64,000 nucleotides of DNA from Thermodesulfobium sp. 4217-1. Lineage in GTDB: Bacteria; Thermodesulfobiota; Thermodesulfobiia; Thermodesulfobiales; Thermodesulfobiaceae. The position numbers and the translations under genes are program-made. Location of the stretch: contig NZ_JBAGBW010000002.1 of assembly GCF_039822205.1 (NCBI RefSeq), positions 1-64,000 on the forward strand. The letters run 5' to 3'. This document shows positions 26,787 through 35,376 of the stretch, one piece after another (within the stretch, counting starts at the first letter, position 1; every line of letters starts with the position of its first letter). The notes beneath the pieces were generated by a model. It was not told where the DNA came from and searched no databases. It saw nothing but the letters and a program-made list of their open reading frames with translations.

Positions 26787-27038
26787 ACGTTGATAAGACT
26801 ACGCAATAATAATAGGTTTAGATTTGACTTTTTAATAATATAAATGCCTTATTTGTAGGACTTTTCAATGTCTTGATATTTGGCAAGTGTCAAAGAACTG
26901 TATTATCAAAATTAAAAATTTAATGTATAATGAAAAAAATTAAAGAGTTGAACTCTTTTACAAAAAGCCATGAAGGTTACTTAAGCGCATTATATTGCGT
27001 TAGCCTGAGTGGCTTATTTTATTTTATGGAGGTTTAAT
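26787..27038 (+). promoter_or_regulatory. promoter and leader of the cooC-like/ABC operon
   Basis: TTATCA (26903-26908) and a perfect TATAAT (26926-26931) are 17 bp apart. The predicted leader of about 100 nt includes a small near-palindrome (AAAGAGTTGAACTCTTT, 26942-26958) and then hairpin element C. Upstream of 26880 nothing is visible. Confidence 0.5.
26967..27024 (+). promoter_or_regulatory. leader hairpin element, copy C (cooC-like gene)
   Basis: GCCATGAAGG (26967-26976) faces GCCTGAGTGGC (27003-27013). Pairing is GCCAU/GUGGC and AGG/CCU, with a tandem G-A/A-G internal pair in the middle. An inner hairpin AGCGCA/TGCGTT caps it. TTATTTTATTTTA and the ribosome binding site follow, as in copies A and B. 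Confidence 0.6.
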
Positions 27039-27794
27039 ATGCCAAAAATTTTAGTTTGCGGAAGAGGCGGATGTGGTAAGAGCACTCTTACGACAATAGC
27101 TGCGAATACCCTTTCAAAAAAGGGCGAGGTTTTTGTCCTGGATGCCGATGAATCAAATCTTTGTCTTGCTAATATGCTTGGTTTAGATTCTGAAAAGACC
27201 TTGATGGGATATCTGGGCGGTAAGGCTGAGGTAAAAAAGACTCTTTTATCTTTTCTAAAATCAGAGGGTAAAGAAAAGACCCCTATGTTTACAACTGATC
27301 TCACCTTTGAAGACCTGAAAAATTTTTCTTCATGGAAAGACAATATAGGTTTTATCCGAACTGGCAAGATTGAACATGGCATGGAGGGCTGTGCATGTCC
27401 AATGGGCGCAGTAACGAGAGAATTTTTGAAGAAATTAGAAGCTAAAGACGATCAATATGTCTTGGTGGATACTGAAGCTGGAATAGAGCACTTTGGCAGA
27501 GGTGTGCACGAGGCTATAGACTTAGTCTGGTTTGTGATAGAGCCATCATTTGAGTCGGTTTCTCTTTGTGAGAAAACTATAGGATTAATTTCAGAGGGAA
27601 GGCATGCCAAGCCATATAAAGTAATATTGAACAAGGTTAGTGAGGAGAGCAAATTAGAACTTGAGAAGCTACTTACTGAAAAGAAAATAAAAGTTGATGG
27701 ATTCTTGCCCCTTAAGAGCGAGATTTCAAAGGCGAATCTCAAAGGCGAAAAGCTTACTATTGAAGACTCAAATCTTATAAATTCAATCTTGTAA
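27039..27794 (+). CDS. CooC-like nickel-insertion/maturation ATPase
   Basis: 251 aa MinD/CooC-type P-loop ATPase. The N-terminus has RGGCGKST (Walker A, with Cys and Arg where CooC usually has Val and Lys), then DADESN. A CxC motif (GCACPMG) near residue 115 matches the metal-binding pair of CooC1, which inserts nickel into CO dehydrogenase. The segment DTEAGIEHFGRG is also CooC-like. It is the first gene of an operon with an ABC importer, so a link to metal supply is plausible. ATG 27039 follows GGAGG; the longer start at 27009 lies in the hairpin. Confidence 0.8.
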   Translation: MPKILVCGRGGCGKSTLTTIAANTLSKKGEVFVLDADESNLCLANMLGLDSEKTLMGYLGGKAEVKKTLLSFLKSEGKEKTPMFTTDLTFEDLKNFSSWKDNIGFIRTGKIEHGMEGCACPMGAVTREFLKKLEAKDDQYVLVDTEAGIEHFGRGVHEAIDLVWFVIEPSFESVSLCEKTIGLISEGRHAKPYKVILNKVSEESKLELEKLLTEKKIKVDGFLPLKSEISKANLKGEKLTIEDSNLINSIL

Positions 27795-28882
27795 TGAAAT
27801 TTCTAAAGATACTTTTTCTAATAACTACATTATTCTTTCTTTCGGGTTGTGATAATTTAGCTCAGAAAGATAATTATAATTTAACTGTAACCGATGTGCT
27901 TGGAAGGAAGGTCGTCTTGAAAGAGAGGCCAGTAAAAAGAATTGTAGCAATAGGACCTGGTACTCTCAGGCTTATCTCTTATATGGGGCTTGCAGGCTCG
28001 GTAGTAGGGGTAGAGGATTCTGAAAGGGAATGGGATGCTGTCTCAAGGCCATATATTCTTGCATATCCACAGTTAAAGGATTTGCCAGGGATAGGTCAGG
28101 GCGGTCCTCGCCCAAGTCCCAATCTTGAAAGCATCATATCACTAAAGCCAGATGTCATATTCGCTGCATATCTAACGAAGGATCAGGCTGATGCAATTCA
28201 GTCAAAGACAAACATACCTGTAATATTGCTTAGCTATGGTCAATTTGCCAGCTTTGATATGAACGACATATTTAATTCTTTAAGAGTTATAGGTGAGGTT
28301 TCAGGAAGCTCTGATAGGGCAGATCAGCTAATCTCATATATAAAAGGCATAGAAGAAGACCTAAGAAGTAGAACGAAGAATATTTCATCTGATGAAAAAC
28401 CGAGCGTTTATGTGGGAGCACTTGGTATGGCTGGCGTTCACGGGATTGAGAGCACTCAGGCAGGGTATCTCCCTTTTACTCTGATTAACGCGAAAAATGT
28501 TGCAGATGAAATAAAGAGTGCGGGCAGTCTGATGCTGGACAAGGAATATCTGATAAAGTTAAATCCTGACATTATATTTCTTGATGAAGGGGGATTATCC
28601 CTGGTAAAAGAAGACTATAAAAAGAACAGGGCTTTTTACGATGAATTAAAGGCATTCAAGAACAACAAAGTTTATGGGCAGCTGCCTTTCAACTACTATA
28701 CTACAAATATAGAGATAGCTCTGATAGACACTTACTTTGCTGGAAAGGTTATCTATCCTGAGAGATTTTCTGACATAAATATCAATGTAAAAGCAGATGA
28801 GATATTTAAAGAATTTTTGGGCAAACCGATGTTTAATGATATTGTGAAAAATTATCCAGGGTTTATAAGAGTAGTTTTTTAG
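27794..28882 (+). CDS. ABC importer substrate-binding lipoprotein
   Basis: 362 aa. The lipobox is FFLSGC with Cys19, so it is anchored to the outer face of the inner membrane. DVLGRKVVLKERPVKRIVAI is typical of periplasmic binding proteins for iron chelates and cobalamin (BtuF/FepB class), as is PDVIFAA. The start overlaps the previous stop (TAATG). The bound ligand is unknown; iron, nickel or a chelate are all possible given the CooC-like neighbour. Confidence 0.85.
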   Translation: MKFLKILFLITTLFFLSGCDNLAQKDNYNLTVTDVLGRKVVLKERPVKRIVAIGPGTLRLISYMGLAGSVVGVEDSEREWDAVSRPYILAYPQLKDLPGIGQGGPRPSPNLESIISLKPDVIFAAYLTKDQADAIQSKTNIPVILLSYGQFASFDMNDIFNSLRVIGEVSGSSDRADQLISYIKGIEEDLRSRTKNISSDEKPSVYVGALGMAGVHGIESTQAGYLPFTLINAKNVADEIKSAGSLMLDKEYLIKLNPDIIFLDEGGLSLVKEDYKKNRAFYDELKAFKNNKVYGQLPFNYYTTNIEIALIDTYFAGKVIYPERFSDININVKADEIFKEFLGKPMFNDIVKNYPGFIRVVF

Positions 28883-28886
28883 ATTT

Positions 28887-29936
28887 ATGGATAAAAAAGA
28901 CATCTTAAAGAGTTATAGAAGCTATTATAAGAAAAAGATCTTTGTTTTAATATTGCTTTTTCTTATGTCTTTGCTTTTTATAATATTTTCTACAAAAATT
29001 GGCACATTTAACCTAAGTTTTTCAGATATTATTAATTCATTTTTCAACCCAAATTCGAGAGAGGGCACAGTCTTGTTTAATGTGCGCTTTCCAAGAATAG
29101 CTTCATCTTTTGTGGCGGGATTTGGCCTTGCAATAGCAGGCTGTGTGATGCAAAACGTTTTGAGAAATCCGCTTGCATCGCCTTTTACACTGGGCGTTTC
29201 TCAGGGGGCAGCGTTTGGCGCTTGTGTAGGGATAGTACTATTGGGGCAGGGCTCTCTTGGGACGAATATTATTATTAGTAACCCCTATTTCGTTACTGCT
29301 TGTGCATTTGTAGGGTCTCTCATATCTACCTTTACAATAATATTCCTTGCAAGGTTTAAAGGTTTTAGCCCTGAGTCTATAGTTCTTTCGGGAGTTGCTC
29401 TTGGGGCACTCTTTTCTGCCATGATCATAATGCTTCAGTATTTTTCAAATGAAGTTGCAGTGACCAGCATGGTGTTTTGGACATTTGGAGATGTGGGTCG
29501 CGCCTATTGGAACGAGATTTTGATGATGGCTATTGTGGTAGCTTTTTCTTTAGTATATTTTTTACTTAACAGTCTAAACTATAATGCTATGCAAATAGGC
29601 GATGAGAGCGCTAAGGGTTTGGGCATTAATGTTGATAGAATAAGATTTGTTTCAATGATAGTGTCTTCTCTTATAACTGCAGTGATAGTTTCTTTCCTGG
29701 GAATAATAGGTTTTGTCGGATTGGTAGCACCTCAGGCAATGAAGAGAATGATAGACTTTGATCACAGATTTATTTTGCCAGCCAGTGCCTTGTCGGGGGT
29801 AATTTTGCTAATAATAGCTGATATTGTCAGCAGAACAATTTTGTCGCCTGTACTCTTGCCCATTGGGGCAATAACATCGTTTTTGGGAGCGCCCTTTTTT
29901 ATTTATATCTTATATTTAAAAGGAAAGATCAAGTAA
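28887..29936 (+). CDS. ABC importer permease, FecCD family
   Basis: 349 aa with about ten membrane helices. Signatures: RFPRIASSFVAGFGLAIAGCVMQ, NPLASPFTLGVSQGA and GFVGLVAPQ in the coupling-helix region. These place it in the BtuC/FecCD permease family for iron-siderophore, heme or cobalamin uptake. It lies between the binding protein and the ATPase, and its stop overlaps the ATPase start. Confidence 0.92.
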   Translation: MDKKDILKSYRSYYKKKIFVLILLFLMSLLFIIFSTKIGTFNLSFSDIINSFFNPNSREGTVLFNVRFPRIASSFVAGFGLAIAGCVMQNVLRNPLASPFTLGVSQGAAFGACVGIVLLGQGSLGTNIIISNPYFVTACAFVGSLISTFTIIFLARFKGFSPESIVLSGVALGALFSAMIIMLQYFSNEVAVTSMVFWTFGDVGRAYWNEILMMAIVVAFSLVYFLLNSLNYNAMQIGDESAKGLGINVDRIRFVSMIVSSLITAVIVSFLGIIGFVGLVAPQAMKRMIDFDHRFILPASALSGVILLIIADIVSRTILSPVLLPIGAITSFLGAPFFIYILYLKGKIK

Positions 29937-30682
29937 TGTTCATTCAGGCTAAGGACGTAAGGTTTTCGTATAATAGCGTTGACGTATTAAAAGACGTAAG
30001 TTTTCACATAGAAAAGGGCGATCTTATAGCAATTCTTGGCAATAACGGAGTGGGTAAGTCTACTTTGATAAAGTGTATAAATAGAATTCTTAAACCAAAA
30101 TTTGGAACAATATTGATCGAGGGACAAGATGTAGAAAAATTAGGTTCTGAAATTGCAAAAAAGGTTTCTTACGTTTCTCAGCGAAATCAAGCTACCAGGC
30201 TTACGGTTTTTGATGCAGTGCTATTGGGGAGAAGTCCATACGTTACATGGGGGATATCAAATAGAGATCTTGAAATTACAAAAGGGGTTATAGAAATGCT
30301 TTCTCTCCGAGAAATTTCGATGAGATTTGTGGACGAATTAAGCGGCGGAGAGCTTCAAAAGGTGATAGTTGCAAGGGCATTGGTTCAAGAGCCATCGCTT
30401 ATTCTTTTGGATGAGCCTACAAATAATCTGGACATAAAGAGTCAGATTGAAGTGATGAACATTATCAAGCAAATTGTGCAGGAAAAGAAAATATCAAGTC
30501 TCATGGCTATACACGACATAAATCTTGCGCTTAGATTTATAGACAAATTTATTTTGATGAAAGATGGAAAGATATTTTCCTCAGGGGGGTTAGAAATTAT
30601 AACTGAAGAAAACTTTAGTGAGACCTTTGGGGTTCAGGTAAAGGTTAAAAATATAGATGGCAGGCCATTTTTAATATTTTAA
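29936..30682 (+). CDS. ABC importer ATP-binding protein, FecE/BtuD family
   Basis: 248 aa. Walker A GNNGVGKST (about residues 36-44), signature LSGGELQK, Walker B LILLDEPTNNLD and the switch His in AIHDINLA are all intact. It powers the FecCD-type permease. The ATG overlaps the permease stop. Confidence 0.94.
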   Translation: MFIQAKDVRFSYNSVDVLKDVSFHIEKGDLIAILGNNGVGKSTLIKCINRILKPKFGTILIEGQDVEKLGSEIAKKVSYVSQRNQATRLTVFDAVLLGRSPYVTWGISNRDLEITKGVIEMLSLREISMRFVDELSGGELQKVIVARALVQEPSLILLDEPTNNLDIKSQIEVMNIIKQIVQEKKISSLMAIHDINLALRFIDKFILMKDGKIFSSGGLEIITEENFSETFGVQVKVKNIDGRPFLIF

Positions 30683-30696
30683 ATTCGGGAGGCAGG

Positions 30697-31293
30697 ATGA
30701 ACAGCGTAGCCTTTTTTGATAGATTATCTGAGGAATGGGACGATATATTTTCAAGAGGAGATATAAACGTCCTGGAGAGGGGGCTTGAACTTGTTAATTG
30801 GAATTCGTTTACAAGGGTGTTAGAAGTTGGATGCGCTACTGGAATAGAAACTGATTTTATTCTAAAAAGGCTAAAGCCTGACGCTCAGTTGTTTGCAATT
30901 GACGTTTCTGCAAAGATGGTTGGAAGGGCTATTGAGAGAATACAGGATGCAAGGTTTACGGTTAATATAAAGAATTTCTTCGATGTAGAGGGCATTTTTG
31001 ACCTTATTCTTATGATAAATGTTTTGCCGCATTTGGGGGAGATGGAGGACGTGTTTACAAAATCTTCAAAGCTATTGGACAAAAGAGGTGAAATCTTGAT
31101 ACTGCACAACTCTTCAAGAGAGCACATAAATAGCGTTCATTCAAGAAAAGAAGAGGTAAGAGACCATGTTCTTTTGCCAGTAGAGATAGTCCAGGAGACA
31201 GCAAAGAACCAAGGTTTTTCAATACTACACACAAAGGACGATGAAGAAGGCTATATTCTGCACTTACAACAGTTTACTCAAAGAATTTTCTAA
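30697..31293 (+). CDS. SAM-dependent methyltransferase
   Basis: 198 aa class I fold. Motif I is EVGCATGIETDF, followed by LFAIDVSAKMVGRA and LILMINVLPHL. The last gene of the metal-uptake operon, 14 bp after the ATPase with a GGGAGG site. The substrate is not evident. Similar genes near metal-uptake operons have been proposed to act on the transported compound, but this is speculation. The end abuts the decayed hydrolase sequence. Confidence 0.8.
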   Translation: MNSVAFFDRLSEEWDDIFSRGDINVLERGLELVNWNSFTRVLEVGCATGIETDFILKRLKPDAQLFAIDVSAKMVGRAIERIQDARFTVNIKNFFDVEGIFDLILMINVLPHLGEMEDVFTKSSKLLDKRGEILILHNSSREHINSVHSRKEEVRDHVLLPVEIVQETAKNQGFSILHTKDDEEGYILHLQQFTQRIF

Positions 31294-31340
31294 TAGCTAA
31301 TGCTACTTCTGATGGCTTGGTGGGTAAGAGTGTGAAATTA
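31286..31340 (-). pseudogene. relic of an alpha/beta hydrolase 3' end
   Basis: The minus strand here aligns with the last 19 codons of the hydrolase gene at 34132-35043. After a 2-base deletion it still reads PSEVALAIRKF beside the intact PSQVALSIRKF. About three quarters of the bases match over some 55 bp. No upstream portion of the gene remains. The fragment overlaps the end of the methyltransferase gene and stands next to the IS element. Confidence 0.65.
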
Positions 31341-31385
31341 TTGATATTTAAAAAAACTACACATTCATAAAATTTGTCGCAGGAG

Positions 31386-31411
31386 ACCCCTATCTTTAGC
31401 TATGGGGAGGA
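31386..31411 (+). repeat. IS605-type end-like hairpin
   Basis: ACCCC-TA-TCTTTAGC-TA-T-GGGG is a hairpin of the same general form (CCCC..CTTTAG..GGGG) as the right end of the TnpB element at 32674-32696. It may be the end of an older IS copy that decayed here. Confidence 0.4.
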
Positions 31412-31470
31412 ATGCGATACCCACATCCTTTCTATTTTAAATTTTAATTCTTCAATAAAAATTTTGCCTC

Positions 31471-31499
31471 TTGACAATTTATACACATTATGCTAATAC
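31471..31499 (+). promoter_or_regulatory. promoter of tnpB
   Basis: TTGACA (31471-31476) and TAATAC (31494-31499) with 17-bp spacing. The first GTG of tnpB is at 31506, about where transcription would start, so the mRNA may be leaderless. Confidence 0.5.
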
Positions 31500-31505
31500 A
31501 CAAAT

Positions 31506-32687
31506 GTGATACTACATAGAACAGTTAAAGTCAAATTGAATATGTTGTCCGAAGAAATCAAACCTACGTTTGAAGCATATACCAGTGCTTACAACTATGT
31601 TTGTCAAATCGGATACCAAGACAGAGACTTTAACAGTGTTTCTTTGCATTATAAAACTTATGAGGCTATGAGGAAGCATTTGCCTGCTCAACTTGTTTGT
31701 TCTGCCAGAGCAAAATCTGCAGAAACGCTTAACTCTATTAAAAAACGATTGAAGAAAAAGCAGAAAACGAATTGTCCTCAAAGTAAACTTTGTTCTATTA
31801 GATACGATGCCCGAAGTTATAATGTGTGGTTTGATAGAAACGAACTCTCTTTGCTCACTGTTAATGGTAGAAAAAAACTTCAAATTTCTATTCCTGATTA
31901 TTTTAAACAATATATTGGTTGGAAGAGAACCTCTGCTGATTTGATGTTGAGGAAAAACAAAGTGTTTTTGTATATTGTTTTTGAAAAAGAAATTGATGAT
32001 TTTGAACCAAATAATATAGTTGTTGGGATTGATAGAGGCATTAACAAACTTGCTGTTACTTCTAACAACCAATTCTTTAGTGGTAAGCATGTCAAAGCAA
32101 TTTCTCATCGTTATTTTGAGATTAGAAGAAAGCTTCAATCTTGTGGCACACCATCGGCGAAAAGACACCTTTGCAGAATATCTGAAAAGGAGAACCGTTT
32201 CAGAACCGATGTTAATCATATAGTCAGCAAACAAATCGTCCAATCCCTTGAACCAGGAACTACTATTGTGCTTGAAGATCTGAAATTGATTAGACAGAAT
32301 GTTCGATTGAGAAAGAAACAACGTAGAGATGTGCATAATTGGAGCTTCTATCAACTTGAACAATTTATTATTTATAAGGCTGCGGCTAAAGGGATCAAAG
32401 TTGATTATGTTGATAGCCATTATACTTCTCAAAAATGCTCCGTCTGTGGTTACACTTCTTGTTCTAATCGCTCCTCTCAAGCTAATTTTAAATGTCAAGA
32501 ATGTGGATTCTCTTTGAATGCTGATTTAAATGCTGCCAGAAACATAAAGCAGAATTATCTGCAACCTAATCTGGATGCTATATGCAAACAGATCGGGCTG
32601 ACCGTCAACCAGCCTATAGTAGCCTTGCAGGAACCGCAACACGAACATTTACAGGTGCCTGTAGGAGCTACAAGCCCCCGACTTTAG
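31506..32687 (+). mobile_element. tnpB: TnpB of an IS200/IS605-family element
   Basis: 393 aa RNA-guided nuclease of the TnpB family. The three RuvC acidic residues are visible (GIDRGINKLAV, VLEDLK, NADLNAARN), and so is the zinc finger CSVCGY...CQECG. The protein appears intact and should be active. No TnpA transposase gene is next to it, so this is a TnpB-only element. The coding end overlaps the right-end hairpin, where the guide RNA scaffold of such elements is encoded. The antisense 328-aa frame is a shadow. Confidence 0.88.
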
Positions 32688-32700
32688 TCGTGGGGCAGTT
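32560..32700 (+). ncRNA. predicted TnpB guide (omega) RNA region
   Basis: In IS605-type elements the guide RNA comes from the 3' end of tnpB and the right end. Here the hairpin GCCCCCGACTTTAGTCGTGGGGC (32674-32696) marks that end. Exact RNA limits cannot be fixed; the guide would be the sequence just after about 32700. Confidence 0.45.
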
Positions 32701-32840
32701 GACATATGGTCAATTTTTGCAGGTATTTACATTTGATGCGATATTGCATCAAATTATTTCAGAATACAAGCATATTTTTGTATAATAAGGTTAAATTCAA
32801 ATAATGGATGGGAATAATAGAATAATGTGCAAAAAGTTAT

Positions 32841-32969
32841 TAAAGATCTTTATTGACAGAATATGAGAAAGAAAGCTCGAAGTTGGTAATAGAACCAAAT
32901 TCTACTAATATTATTGACATTTCAAGTCATGGGAAATTCAGCTTGTATACCGGTGTGAGGGTGATCTGA
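32841..32969 (+). pseudogene. 3' remnant of an unknown gene before rhuM
   Basis: An open stretch of about 40 codons (from 32844 to a TGA at 32967) ends in TGATG, overlapping the RhuM start by one base. Such overlap is typical of operon partners. No start codon with a ribosome binding site exists and a stop lies just upstream, so it appears to be the tail of a gene transferred with rhuM. The reading is not recognised (contains SSHGKFSLYTGVRV). Confidence 0.4.
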
Positions 32970-33988
32970 TGAAACAAGAAGATAAAATCATTTTGTACAC
33001 TACAGATAGCGGTAATGTGACCGTTTCGGTGCGCTTTGAAGACGAAAACTTTTGGATGACGCAAAAGGCCATTGCGGAGCTGTTTGACGTGCAGGTGCCA
33101 GCGATAGCAAAACACTTGAAAAACATCTACGATGAGGAAGAATTGACTCGTGAAGCAACTGTTTCCAAAAAGGAAATAGTTCAAATTGAAGGTGACCGCG
33201 AGGTTTCCAGATTGGTGGACTTTTATAATCTTGATGCGATTATCGCGGTTGGATATCGCGTTAATTCAAAAAAAGCGACACGTTTCCGCCAATGGGCAAC
33301 CAAAACTCTGCACGAATATATTCAAAAGGGTTTCGTTTTAAATGATGAATTACTGAAAAATGGCAAGCCATTTGGCAAGGACTATTTTGATGAGTTGCTG
33401 GAACGCATTCGCGAGATTCGCGCCAGCGAGAGAAGAGCTTATCAGAAAATTGCAGATGTATTTGAGCAATGCAGTTATGATTATGACAAGAATAGCAACT
33501 TAACAAGAGAGTTTTATGCTTTTGTGCAGAAAAAACTCCATTATGCCATAACTGGAAAGACTGCTGCCGAGCTGATAGCCGAGCGAGTTAGTCTTGAACA
33601 TCCTACTATGGGACTGACAAACTGGAAGTCTGCTCCTGATGGCAAAATCTTAAAGCGGGATGTGAGTGTGGCAAAAAATTATCTCAACGAAAAGGAACTT
33701 TCACAATTAAACCGTATTGTGACTATGTTCATAGATTATGCTGAATTAATGGCAGAGGATGGAGTTCCAATGAGTATGGCGGACTGGCTGCGCGAAACTG
33801 ATAATTTTCTTCTGAATAATCGCCGAAAAGTCCTTGAAGGCAAAGGCGCTATTTCTCATGAAGATGCTGTAAAAAAGGCTGAATATATTTACGATCAATT
33901 CCGAGTTCAGCAAGATAGGGGCTACATTTCGCAATTCGACAAAGAGATGGCAAAATATTTAAAGGGTGAAACAGATAATAGCAAATGA
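32969..33988 (+). CDS. RhuM-family (virulence-associated) protein
   Basis: 339 aa, usual family length. The N-terminal Bro/winged-helix-like region reads NFWMTQKAIAELFDV, and the middle NLDAIIAVGYRVNSKKATRFRQWAT is the family hallmark. RhuM proteins occur on pathogenicity islands and mobile DNA; the biochemical role is unknown. Codon use differs from neighbours: many CGC/CGT arginine codons, where resident genes almost always use AGA/AGG. That and the nearby IS element indicate recent transfer. The N-terminal DNA-binding region suggests a defence or regulatory role. Confidence 0.87.
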   Translation: MKQEDKIILYTTDSGNVTVSVRFEDENFWMTQKAIAELFDVQVPAIAKHLKNIYDEEELTREATVSKKEIVQIEGDREVSRLVDFYNLDAIIAVGYRVNSKKATRFRQWATKTLHEYIQKGFVLNDELLKNGKPFGKDYFDELLERIREIRASERRAYQKIADVFEQCSYDYDKNSNLTREFYAFVQKKLHYAITGKTAAELIAERVSLEHPTMGLTNWKSAPDGKILKRDVSVAKNYLNEKELSQLNRIVTMFIDYAELMAEDGVPMSMADWLRETDNFLLNNRRKVLEGKGAISHEDAVKKAEYIYDQFRVQQDRGYISQFDKEMAKYLKGETDNSK

Positions 33989-34131
33989 AGGGGCATTTTA
34001 GGCACTAAAATTTTAGGCAGATTTTTTTCTAAGATGGTGTCATAACTTAACAATGTGATTATTCCCGAAAATATCAATCAAATCTAGCGCAGCTATCAGT
34101 GTAAGTCTTCTAAAAAATTTGAGGGCCGAAT
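33989..34131. other. intergenic region after rhuM
   Basis: No ORF, promoter or clear terminator is seen. It separates the foreign rhuM gene from the convergent hydrolase gene. Confidence 0.4.
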
Positions 34132-35043
34132 TTATTCAAGGAATTTTCTAATAGATAGTGCTACTTGTGAAGGCATCTGATAGATAAGAGCGTGACCTGC
34201 GCCCTTGAATATCGTTAATTTTGAATTTGGCAAAATCTTGTGAAGTATTGATGCGTTTTCGGGTGGGACTACCAGGTCTTGATCGGATGAGAGTATAAGA
34301 GTTTTAAAATCTTTGCCCTTAAGCTCTTTTTGGTTGGCATCGCTAAGATACCACGCAGATACAATTTGTTTCTCGTAGTTAAAAACTCGTGGGGTAATGT
34401 CTGGAGAAGATCTCTGATATATGAGCGCCATCTTAATTTTGTAATTGTCAACTTCATCTTTTGGGAAAAGCACCTTCATAACCCTTTCGCCTTGCTTTTC
34501 TAAGTCTGGCAATGGATTGAAAAGAGCATCTACTACATAGCCTTGAGGCTTTATAGCGTTAGGTCCTCCTGCATCGGTGCTAATCAATATAAGGGAATCT
34601 ACCATATCGGGATACATCCTTGCAAATTGTTGTGCTACAAATCCCCCCAACGAGTATCCAAGAATATTTGCGCTCTTTATCTTCTCATTCTTTAAGACAT
34701 TTTTTACGGCTTGTGCCAATTCGCTTATATCTGGCTCATTGTTTGAAAGAAATCTTGACTGTCCGATGCCCGGATAATCTATAAAAATGAGTCTGAAATT
34801 TTGTATCAGGTTCATAACCAATGAATCATCCCAACTGTTCATGCTGCTTGAAAAGGGCTCCAGCATTACGATGGTCTTTTTATTTTTTTCGCCTAAAACT
34901 TTGTAGGCTATCATCGAAGACTCAGTATTTGTGTATCTTGTGTATGTGTTACTAATTAGATCGTAAAACTCTTGGTTTGCATAGGCGCTTTTTGACATCA
35001 AGATAAATAGTATTAGAAAAATTGAAACTGCTAATCGCTTCAT
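34132..35043 (-). CDS. exported alpha/beta hydrolase
   Basis: 303 aa with a signal peptide (LAVSIFLILFILMSKSAYA). The nucleophile elbow is GYSLGG, the acid is probably the Asp in LSSDQDLVVP, and the catalytic His is in GAGHALIY. So the triad is complete, and it should hydrolyse an ester, lactone or peptide-like substrate in the periplasm. The substrate is unknown. A decayed second copy of its 3' end lies 2.8 kb away, which suggests a former duplication. The ATG follows GGAGG. Confidence 0.85.
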   Translation of the reverse strand: MKRLAVSIFLILFILMSKSAYANQEFYDLISNTYTRYTNTESSMIAYKVLGEKNKKTIVMLEPFSSSMNSWDDSLVMNLIQNFRLIFIDYPGIGQSRFLSNNEPDISELAQAVKNVLKNEKIKSANILGYSLGGFVAQQFARMYPDMVDSLILISTDAGGPNAIKPQGYVVDALFNPLPDLEKQGERVMKVLFPKDEVDNYKIKMALIYQRSSPDITPRVFNYEKQIVSAWYLSDANQKELKGKDFKTLILSSDQDLVVPPENASILHKILPNSKLTIFKGAGHALIYQMPSQVALSIRKFLE

Positions 35044-35376
35044 AATTTCCTCCAGAGTCGTATAAATTTAAATAATTTAGGATATTAAATTCTAACACTT
35101 CTTACATTGTGCGATCAAATTGGCTGTGATTGTGAGACTACTACTATATTTCAGCGGTGACAAATAATTAATAGTTTATATAACAAAATTGTTATTTGAC
35201 AAAAATTTTATTTTATTTAATATAAATCTAACTTAATTTTTATTTAAAATAAGCCTTTGTAAAGATTGATGCAGTCTACAAAAAGAGGAGGCATATATCT
35301 ATAAAGCAGGCGTGAGATCTGTATAAAGGTTTATATGAAGGGGACAAATAATTTTTCCTTGAAGGGGGCTCTTAAT
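35044..35376 (+). promoter_or_regulatory. 333-bp intergenic region with porin promoter
   Basis: A strong promoter, TTGACA (35196-35201) and TAATAT (35218-35223) with 16-bp spacing, points towards the SLH-porin gene. The leader of about 145 nt includes two GGAGG-like segments (AGAGGAGG near 35284-35291; GAAGGGGG at 35361-35368, just before the start). No structured riboswitch is recognisable. Confidence 0.6.

Noticed and set aside
31512-32498. A 328-aa open frame antisense to tnpB
   Set aside because: It mirrors the codon pattern of tnpB, has no ribosome binding site, and reads as low-information Phe/Asn-rich sequence. TnpB motifs are clear on the other strand.
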